A stretch of 5,310 nucleotides of DNA from Chth-196 sp044376515 (GTDB taxonomy: Bacteria; Verrucomicrobiota; Verrucomicrobiia; Chthoniobacterales; Chthoniobacteraceae). The notes under the pieces are model-generated. The model was given only the letters and a program-made list of their open reading frames with translations. It searched no databases and was not told where the DNA came from. The DNA lies in assembly GCA_044376515.1 (NCBI GenBank), contig JBILKV010000368.1:1-5310 (forward strand). The letters are read 5' to 3'. The position numbers and the translations under genes were made by a program. Below, one piece after another: positions 1-5,310 of this stretch. The stretch's first letter is position 1. Each line of letters begins with the position of its first letter.

Positions 1-2280
1 GTGGGAGCGTTGAGCACGACGGGAGTGCGTGCGCTGTCTGCGGAGCAGCTTGCTGCGCTGACGACGGAGCAGGCGGTTGCGCTTCGGACGACGCAGGTGG
101 CTGCGTTGACGGCGTCGCAGGTTGTGGTGATCGAGACGTCAGATTTGGCAGCGTTGACTACGGCGCAGGTGGCCGTGTTGGGAACAACGCAGGTGGCCGC
201 GTTGACCGTGGAGCAGATTGCGGGGCTGACGACTGCGCAGGCTGCAGGCCTGCTGACGAGCCAGGTTGCGGCGCTGACGGCGGTTCAGGTGGCGGCGGTT
301 GAAACGACGGATTTGATGGCGGTTGGAACGACCCAGGTCGGCGTGCTCAGCAGCATACAGGTCGCGGCGCTGACGGCGTCGCAGGTTGCCGCTCTGACAA
401 CTGTGCAGGTGGGAGCGTTGAGCACGACGGGAGTGCGTGCGCTGTCTGCGGAACAGCTTGCTGCGTTGACGACAGCCCAAGCGGTTGCGCTTCGGACGAC
501 TCAGGTGGCTGCGTTGACGGCGTCGCAGGTTGTGGCGATCGAGACGTCAGATTTGGCGGCGTTGAGTACGGCGCAGGTGGCTGTGTTGGGCACGGGACAG
601 GTGGCCGCGTTGACCGTGGAGCAGATTGCGGGGCTGACGACGGAGCAGGCTGCAGGCCTGCTGACGAGCCAGGTTGCGGCGCTGACGGCGGTTCAGATTG
701 CGGCGGTTGAGACGACGGATTTGATGGCGGTTGGAACGGCCCAGGTCGGCGTGCTCAGCAGCATACAGGTTGCGGCGCTGACGGCGTCGCAGGTTGCCGC
801 CCTGACGACTGTGCAGGTGGGAGCATTGAGCACGACAGGAGTGCGTGCGCTGTCTGCGGAGCAGATTGCGGCGCTGACGACTGCGCAGGCTGCAGGCCTG
901 CTGACGGGTCAGGTTGCGGCGCTGACGGCGGTTCAGATTGCGGCGGTTGAGACGACGGATCTGATGGCATTTGGAACGGCCCAGGTCGGCGCGCTCAGCA
1001 GCATACAGGTCGCGGCGCTGACGGCGTCGCAGGTTGCCGCTCTGACGACTGTGCAGGTGGGAGCGTTGAGTACGACGGGAGTGCGTGCGCTGTCTGCGGA
1101 GCAGCTTGCTGCGCTGACGACTGCGCAGGCGGTTGCGCTTCGGACGACGCAGGTGGCTGCGTTGACGGCGTCGCAGGTTGTGGCGATCGAAACGACAGAT
1201 CTGGCGGCCTTGACTACGGCGCAGGTGGCCGTGTTGGGCACGGCACAGGTGGCCGCATTGACCGTGGAGCAGATTGTTGCGCTGACGACGGAGCAGGCGG
1301 CAGGCCTGCTGACGGGCCAGGTTGCGGCGCTGACGGCGGTTCAGATTGCGGCGGTTGAGACGACGGATTTGATGGCGTTTGGAACGACCCAGGTCGGCGT
1401 CCTCAGCAGCATACAGGTCGCGGCGCTGGCGACGGCGCAGGTTGCCGCTCTGACGACTGTGCAGGTGGGAGTGTTGAGCACGACAGGAGTGCGTGCGCTG
1501 TCTGCGGAGCAGCTCGCTGCGCTGACGACCGCCCAGGCGGTTGCGCTTCGGACGACGCAGGTGGCCGCGTTGACGGCGTCGCAGGTTGTGGCGATCGAGA
1601 CGGCAGATCTGGCGGCCTTGACTACGGCGCAGGTGGCCGTGTTGGGTACGACGCAGGTGGCCGCATTGTCCGTGGACCAGATTGCGGCGCTGACGACGGA
1701 GCAGGCGGCAGGCTTGCTAACGAGTCAGGTTGCGGCGCTGACGGCGGTTCAGGTGGCGGTGGTTGAAACGACGGATTTGATGGCGTTTGGAACGACCCAG
1801 ATCGGCGTGCTCAGCAGCACACAGGTCGCGGCGCTGACGACGGCGCAGGTTGGGTCGCTGACAACGGCTCAGGTGAATGCGTTGAGCACCACGGCAGTGC
1901 GTGCGCTGTCTTTGGATCAACTCGCTGCGCTGACGACGGCCCAGGTGGTTGCGCTTCGGACGACGCAGGTGGCCGCGTTGACGGCGTCGCAAGTCGTGGC
2001 GATCGAGACGACAGATCTGGCGGCCTTGACTACGGCGCAGGTGGCCGTGTTGGGCACGGCGCAGGTGGCCGCGTTGACCGTGGAGCAGATTGCGGCGCTG
2101 ACGACGGAGCAGGCGGCAGGCCTGCTGACGAGCCAGATCTCGGCGCTTACGACGGTTCAGGTTGCGGCGGTAGAGACGACGGATTTGAGCGCGTTTGGAA
2201 CGAGCCAGATTGGTGTGCTGAGCAGCGGGCAGGTCTTGGCGCTTACGACGGCGCAGGTTGGGGAACTCACAACGGTGCAG
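1..2280 (+). repeat. 408 bp super-repeat array (17 octads per unit) in gene A
   Basis: Units begin at 1, 409, 817, 1057, 1465 and 1873, and the diverged tail begins at 2281. Intervals are 408, 408, 240, 408, 408 and 408 bases. Each full unit is 17 octads, opening with a Gln-less octad (LSTTGVRA) and carrying two acidic octads at unit positions 6 and 13. By hand alignment, unit 1 and unit 2 differ at about 25 of 408 bases (roughly 94% identity), many differences being silent. The last unit (1873-2280) is visibly more diverged, for example in its first and last octads. The window opens inside the gene, so more copies may lie upstream. Confidence 0.95.
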
Positions 2281-2976
2281 GTGGCCGCTCTGAGCACCGC
2301 GGCGGTGGCGGCGCTCTCGACCGGGCAAATCGGGGCGGTGACCACTGCCCAGATGCCGGCTCTAACAACCTCTCAAGTGATGGCTTTGACCACTGGCAGC
2401 ATTCTGGCCTTGTCCAGCGCGCAGGTTGCCTCGATGGAGGACTTGGATGTCGCAGCCCTAACGACCGTCCAGGTCGGGGTTTTGGCTCCTAGCCAGGTTC
2501 AATCCTTCCTGACGTCGCAAATAGCGGTTCTGCGGACGTCTCAGATCCTAGCACTGAGCACTTCCAGCATTGTGGCTCTGAGCACCGTCCAAGTGCCTGC
2601 CCTCACTACGGCTCAGGTGGTTGCATTAAGTGCTGTGCAACTGGCATCATTCAGCACGGAGCAGATTGTGTCGATGGAGACGCAGGATGTCGCGGTGCTT
2701 CAGTCGACGCAGGTGCCGGTGTTGAACACGGCAATCATTGCCGTAATGTCGACAGAGCAGATTCCCTCGCTTTCGACTGCCTCATTCCAGAGCCTGACGA
2801 CCGCGCAACTGGCGGCTTTGACTACCAACCAAATGACAGTTCTGCCCAACGCCTCGCTCCTTACGCTAAGCACGAGCCAACTGGCCTCCTTTGCCACGGT
2901 CGATGCTCAGGTCTTCACGACTGTACAGTTGAGCGGAATGACGGGAGCCCAACTTTCAGCGCTTGGAAGGTCATGA
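1..2976 (+). CDS. Giant octapeptide-repeat protein A, 3' part (5' end outside window)
   Basis: The frame is open from base 1 to a TGA at 2974-2976 (991 codons). The GTG at base 1 is an ordinary valine codon inside a repeat, identical to the one at 409, so the true start lies upstream. The protein is about 124 unbroken octads of consensus L-[S/T]-x-x-Q-[V/I/L]-x-x. Residues 1-760 form near-identical 17-octad super-repeats; residues 761-991 are diverged octads running to the last residues (LSALGRS). Acidic octads with E-x-x-D have their Glu at residues 45, 101, 181, 237, 317, 397, 453, 533, 589, 669, 725, 813 and 893. I see no Lys, Cys, Trp, Tyr or His in the visible part, and no membrane segment, sortase motif, RTX-type nonapeptide or catalytic motif. 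Leu, then Thr/Ser, then Gln/Glu three residues later, then Val matches a helix-capping box with a hydrophobic staple, so a solenoid of short helices is my inference; a beta-solenoid is the alternative. I do not recognise a named family. Coding status is secure; function is unknown. Confidence 0.9.
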   Translation: MGALSTTGVRALSAEQLAALTTEQAVALRTTQVAALTASQVVVIETSDLAALTTAQVAVLGTTQVAALTVEQIAGLTTAQAAGLLTSQVAALTAVQVAAVETTDLMAVGTTQVGVLSSIQVAALTASQVAALTTVQVGALSTTGVRALSAEQLAALTTAQAVALRTTQVAALTASQVVAIETSDLAALSTAQVAVLGTGQVAALTVEQIAGLTTEQAAGLLTSQVAALTAVQIAAVETTDLMAVGTAQVGVLSSIQVAALTASQVAALTTVQVGALSTTGVRALSAEQIAALTTAQAAGLLTGQVAALTAVQIAAVETTDLMAFGTAQVGALSSIQVAALTASQVAALTTVQVGALSTTGVRALSAEQLAALTTAQAVALRTTQVAALTASQVVAIETTDLAALTTAQVAVLGTAQVAALTVEQIVALTTEQAAGLLTGQVAALTAVQIAAVETTDLMAFGTTQVGVLSSIQVAALATAQVAALTTVQVGVLSTTGVRALSAEQLAALTTAQAVALRTTQVAALTASQVVAIETADLAALTTAQVAVLGTTQVAALSVDQIAALTTEQAAGLLTSQVAALTAVQVAVVETTDLMAFGTTQIGVLSSTQVAALTTAQVGSLTTAQVNALSTTAVRALSLDQLAALTTAQVVALRTTQVAALTASQVVAIETTDLAALTTAQVAVLGTAQVAALTVEQIAALTTEQAAGLLTSQISALTTVQVAAVETTDLSAFGTSQIGVLSSGQVLALTTAQVGELTTVQVAALSTAAVAALSTGQIGAVTTAQMPALTTSQVMALTTGSILALSSAQVASMEDLDVAALTTVQVGVLAPSQVQSFLTSQIAVLRTSQILALSTSSIVALSTVQVPALTTAQVVALSAVQLASFSTEQIVSMETQDVAVLQSTQVPVLNTAIIAVMSTEQIPSLSTASFQSLTTAQLAALTTNQMTVLPNASLLTLSTSQLASFATVDAQVFTTVQLSGMTGAQLSALGRS
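817..1056 (+). repeat. Shortened third super-repeat (in-frame loss of 7 octads)
   Basis: This unit is 240 bases (10 octads) instead of 408. It matches the normal unit up to LSAEQ, then jumps to the part that normally follows LTVEQ, losing 168 bases including the first acidic octad. Both parental sites contain GGAGCAG, present at 858-864 in the joined copy, so the junction lies in that short shared sequence. The reading frame and octad phase are kept. Confidence 0.9.
2281..2973 (+). repeat. Diverged C-terminal octads of gene A
   Basis: About 29 octads continue in the same 24 bp phase to the stop codon but no longer form a 408 bp unit. Codon choice is more varied (CTC, TCC, CTA, AGC) than in the array upstream. 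Acidic octads remain at residues 813 and 893, at spacings of 11 and 10 octads; a further one at residue 965 has lost its Glu (F-A-T-V-D). This looks like an older, non-homogenised edge that may act as the C-terminal cap. Confidence 0.85.
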
Positions 2977-3260
2977 GGATTAGGGCAGGTGCAATAAGCA
3001 TGATGCATCTCAGGAATGCGCCCTTCCCCCTGCAGGCGGACCGAAATGCGAGCAGCTCAAATTAATTCTATTCTTGCATTTAATAAGATGCGTGCCGGCA
3101 GGCCGACAGCAGTTGAGCCTGCAGTTGGCACTAGACTTGCTGCGTCATCGGCAGGTTTTGTTGTCCCCGGGCAGGCGGAGATTCACAAAAACCAGGCAAA
3201 TTTTTCAAGGTTTATACCCCTCGATTCTTAAGTCCCAAATCATCGCAACTACCGCTTTTT
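2977..3260. other. Intergenic gap between the two repeat genes
   Basis: These 284 bases lack the octad pattern in the frames I read and are AT-richer than the flanking genes, especially 3056-3090 and 3182-3260. Short open frames here (3016-3231 and 3074-3271) overlap one another, have no recognisable protein character and are not called. There is an 8-base palindrome TGCCGGCA at 3093-3100 and a weak stem of GCAT and ATGC around 3005-3019, neither followed by a T-tract, so I see no intrinsic terminator. I find no well-spaced -35/-10 pair; TATACC at 3213-3218 is only a loose -10-like match. Either co-transcription or a promoter here remains possible. Confidence 0.6.
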
Positions 3261-5310
3261 ATGCCATTTGACTTTACCATTGTTTCCACGGATCAAGTCT
3301 CGGGACTCTCGACATCGTTGCTGGCCACGCTGACGACGGATCAGCTGGTAGGCCTATCGACCTTGCAGGCTCCTCACTTGACGAGCTCTCAGATTGGGAG
3401 CCTGTCAACCGAGGGTCTGGCTTCCCTCGGGACTCAGGTGGTGGTTTCATTCACATCGAACCAAATCGGCGGAATCTCGACGAGTCAGGCGCAGGCTTTG
3501 ACAACTGCTCAGATCCAGGTACTCACCGGCAATCAGATCCTTGGGCTGTCAGCCGGGGCTTTCGGATCCTTTTCGACCCTGCAGCTTGTTGAGTTGAGCA
3601 CCTCCGGGGTTGCCTCTCTCACCTCAGGACAACTTCTTTCCCTTTCGACCGCTGGATTAGCAGCACTGTTGACGACCCAGATGGAGTCTTTGACGACGCG
3701 GCAGGTGCCTGTGCTGACGACTTCGCAGGTAGCGACGCTGACGACAGCGCAGGCCGCTGCGTTGACGGTGTCGCAACTCGGTGCGTTGACGAGCGCGCAG
3801 GTGAGAGCGTTCGAGACGGTGGACCTGCAGGCGTTGACGACGACGCAGTTGGCCGGTTTGACCTCGACGGCTTTGCAGGCGTTGACGACGACGCAGGTGG
3901 CATCGCTGTTGACGACGCAGGTGCCGGGGTTGACGACGGCGCAGGTGCGTGCGCTGACGACCGCGCAGGTGCTGGAACTGACGACGGCGCAGGTGGCGGA
4001 ACTGACGACGGCGCAGGTGTCCGCATTGGGCACGGCGCAGGTGGCGGCGATTGAGACGACAGATTTGCAGGTGCTGAACACTAGCCAGATCGGGGCACTG
4101 ACGACGGCGCAGGCGGGTGCACTGACGACAGGTCAGGTGGTGGCATTGACGACGGCCCAGGCGGCGGTGCTGAGCAGTCAGCAGTTGCGCGCCCTGACGA
4201 CTGTGCATCTGGCTGCTCTTGAGACTGTGGACCTTGTGGTGCTGAACACTGACCAGATAGGGGCACTGACGACTGTGCAGATGGGCGCGCTGACGACGCG
4301 GCAGATTGCGTCGCTGACGACGGCGCAGGCCGGAGCGTTGACGGTTTCGCAACTCGGCGCGCTGACGAGCACGCAGTTAAGAGCGCTCGAGACGGTGGAC
4401 CTGCAGGCGTTGACGACGACGCAGGTGGCTGGGTTGACTTCGACGGCTTTGCAGGCGTTGACGACGACGCAGGTGGCATCGCTGTTGACAACCCAAGTGT
4501 CGGCGCTGACGACTTCGCAGGTGCGTGCGCTCACGACGGAGCAGTTGGTGGCGCTGACGACGGAGCAGGTGGTGGAACTGACGACGGCGCAGGTGGCCGC
4601 ATTGGGCACGGCGCAGGTGGTTGCGATCGAGACGACAGATTTGCAGGTACTGACGACTTCGCAGGTGGGAGCGCTGACGACGGCACAGGCGGTTGCGCTG
4701 ACGACGGGTCAGGTTGTGGCGATTACGACGGCGCAGGCCGCGGCGCTGACGGTGTCGCAACTCGGTGCGTTGACGAGCGCGCAGGTGAGAGCGCTCGAGA
4801 CGGTGGACCTGCAGGCGTTGACGACGACGCAGGTGGCCGGGTTGACCTCGACGGCCTTGCAGGCGTTGACGACGACGCAGGTGGCCTCGCTGTTGACAAC
4901 CCAAGTGACGGCGCTGACAACGGCGCAGGTGCGTGCGCTGACCACGGCGCAGGTGGTGGCGTTAACCACGGCGCAGGTGGTGGAACTGACGACGGCGCAG
5001 GTGGCCGGATTGGGCACGGCGCAGGTGGCTGCGATCGAAACAACAGATTTGCAGGCTCTGACGACTTCACAGGTGGGAGCGCTGACGACTTCGCAGGCGG
5101 TTGCGCTGACGACGGGTCAGGTGGTGGCGCTGACGACGGAGCAGGCCGCTGCATTGACGGTTTCGCAACTCGGTGCGCTGACCGGCGCGCAGGTGAGAGC
5201 GCTTGAGACGGCGGACCTGCAGGCGTTGACGACGACGCAGGTGGCCGGGTTGACTTCGACGGCTTTGCAGGCGTTGACGACGACGCAGGTGGCATCGCTG
5301 TTGACGACCC
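3261..5310 (+). CDS. Giant octapeptide-repeat protein B, 5' part (3' end outside window)
   Basis: An ATG at 3261 opens a frame that runs without a stop to the window edge (683 codons plus one base). The next in-frame stop upstream is TAG at 3132-3134, and no ATG, GTG or TTG lies between it and 3261. The octad pattern begins at residue 8, so the start is well placed, although no Shine-Dalgarno sequence is visible in the preceding 20 bases. The N-terminus (MPFDFTIVSTDQ) has no basic n-region or hydrophobic core and so is not a Sec or Tat signal peptide. Residues 8-167 are 20 diverged octads and residues 168 onward are homogeneous super-repeats. E-x-x-D octads have Glu at residues 185, 265, 321, 377, 457, 513, 593 and 649. 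My translation contains no Lys, Cys, Trp or Tyr. The octad consensus is the same as in the upstream gene, so the two are paralogues in tandem. The family is not recognised and the function is unknown. Confidence 0.9.
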   Translation, partial: MPFDFTIVSTDQVSGLSTSLLATLTTDQLVGLSTLQAPHLTSSQIGSLSTEGLASLGTQVVVSFTSNQIGGISTSQAQALTTAQIQVLTGNQILGLSAGAFGSFSTLQLVELSTSGVASLTSGQLLSLSTAGLAALLTTQMESLTTRQVPVLTTSQVATLTTAQAAALTVSQLGALTSAQVRAFETVDLQALTTTQLAGLTSTALQALTTTQVASLLTTQVPGLTTAQVRALTTAQVLELTTAQVAELTTAQVSALGTAQVAAIETTDLQVLNTSQIGALTTAQAGALTTGQVVALTTAQAAVLSSQQLRALTTVHLAALETVDLVVLNTDQIGALTTVQMGALTTRQIASLTTAQAGALTVSQLGALTSTQLRALETVDLQALTTTQVAGLTSTALQALTTTQVASLLTTQVSALTTSQVRALTTEQLVALTTEQVVELTTAQVAALGTAQVVAIETTDLQVLTTSQVGALTTAQAVALTTGQVVAITTAQAAALTVSQLGALTSAQVRALETVDLQALTTTQVAGLTSTALQALTTTQVASLLTTQVTALTTAQVRALTTAQVVALTTAQVVELTTAQVAGLGTAQVAAIETTDLQALTTSQVGALTTSQAVALTTGQVVALTTEQAAALTVSQLGALTGAQVRALETADLQALTTTQVAGLTSTALQALTTTQVASLLTT
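3282..3761 (+). repeat. Diverged N-terminal octads of gene B
   Basis: Exactly 20 octads (480 bases) precede the homogeneous array, all in the same 24 bp phase. They vary widely in sequence and codons, several lack the Gln (for example LSTEGLAS, LSAGAFGS, LSTSGVAS), and none is an acidic E-x-x-D octad. It mirrors the diverged C-terminal edge of gene A and may be an N-terminal cap. Confidence 0.85.
3762..5310 (+). repeat. 408 bp super-repeat array in gene B (one unit expanded to 576 bp)
   Basis: Units begin with the octad LTVSQLGA at 3762, 4338, 4746 and 5154; intervals are 576, 408 and 408 bases (24, 17 and 17 octads), and the last unit is cut by the window edge. A normal unit carries acidic octads LETVDLQA at position 3 and IETTDLQV at position 13, a Gln-less octad LTSTALQA at position 5, and LLTTQ and LGTAQ variants at positions 7 and 12. 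Units at 4338 and 4746 agree at roughly nine in ten bases by eye. The order of variant octads differs from the array in gene A although the period is the same. Confidence 0.95.
4050..4337 (+). repeat. Duplicated 7-octad module in the first gene B super-repeat
   Basis: An acidic octad followed by LNTSQIGA and LTTAQAGA at 4050 is repeated 168 bases later at 4218 as an acidic octad followed by LNTDQIGA and LTTVQMGA. This accounts for the 24-octad length of this unit (17 + 7). The two halves have diverged more than the 408 bp units have from each other, so the duplication looks older than their homogenisation, or has escaped it. Confidence 0.75.

Noticed and set aside
1..2976. Ice-nucleation protein octapeptides or pentapeptide repeats
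   Set aside because: Ice-nucleation octads follow AGYGSTxT with Tyr and Gly, and pentapeptide repeats follow A(D/N)LxX; this consensus has neither. Only the idea of nested periodicity is shared.
3093..3100. TGCCGGCA palindrome as a terminator or operator
   Set aside because: It is only eight bases with no loop, no extended stem and no following T-tract, and could arise by chance in GC-rich DNA.
3016..3271. Short plus-strand open frames in the gap (71 and 65 codons)
   Set aside because: They overlap in different frames, have no evident ribosome binding site or recognisable protein character, and one runs into the start of gene B.
139..5295. Many long minus-strand open frames encoding Arg-rich (RRRQRRHL-like) or Ser/Pro/Ala-rich repeats
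   Set aside because: They are antisense reflections of the 24 bp repeat: a stop-free unit in one frame stays stop-free in others when copied. They start and stop at arbitrary points in the array, overlap each other, and the plus-strand frame alone shows conserved residues with silent third-base changes.
1..5310. CRISPR array or non-coding satellite
   Set aside because: The 24 bp repeats are contiguous without spacers, stay in one reading frame, and vary mainly at codon third positions and at variable octad positions.
3762..5310. TAL-effector-like repeats (LTxxQVxAL and ALETV resemble segments of the TALE repeat)
   Set aside because: The TALE period is about 34 residues with a variable residue pair and a Gly-rich loop; here the period is 8 residues with none of these. 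The likeness is probably only a shared helix-start pattern.

Overview
The window holds two large, same-strand, adjacent coding regions made almost wholly of one eight-residue (24 bp) repeat, separated by about 284 bases of non-repetitive, visibly AT-richer DNA. The genes look bacterial: GC-rich, with strong use of ACG, GCG, CAG, CTG and GTG codons. A high-GC proteobacterium is plausible, but nothing here fixes the taxon: there is no housekeeping gene, rRNA or tRNA.

Region 1 (1-2976) is the 3' part of a gene whose start lies outside the window. It encodes about 124 consecutive octads of consensus L-[S/T]-x-x-Q-[V/I/L]-x-x. From 1 to 2280 the octads form a higher-order repeat of exactly 17 octads (136 residues, 408 bp). 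There are six copies, the third shortened in frame by 168 bp. From 2281 to the stop the octads continue but are diverged. Region 2 (2977-3260) has no octad signature, no convincing gene, and no clear terminator or promoter. Region 3 (3261 to the window end) is a second gene with no stop codon in the window. It starts with 20 diverged octads and then passes into its own homogeneous array, again with a 408 bp super-period, but with the variant octads in a different order and one copy lengthened by 168 bp.

In both genes an acidic variant octad (E-x-x-D in place of [S/T]-x-x-Q) recurs at spacings of 7 or 10 octads in the homogeneous arrays, and 7 + 10 = 17. The one deletion and the one expansion are each exactly 7 octads. 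Octad phase never slips by anything but whole units. I infer two paralogous giant solenoid-like proteins whose lengths change by recombination in 7- and 10-octad modules, under selection to keep the octad register. Their function is unknown: neither visible terminus shows a signal peptide, membrane segment, enzymatic motif or anchoring motif. They could be surface or secreted structural proteins, or cytoplasmic scaffolds, but the sequence does not decide this.
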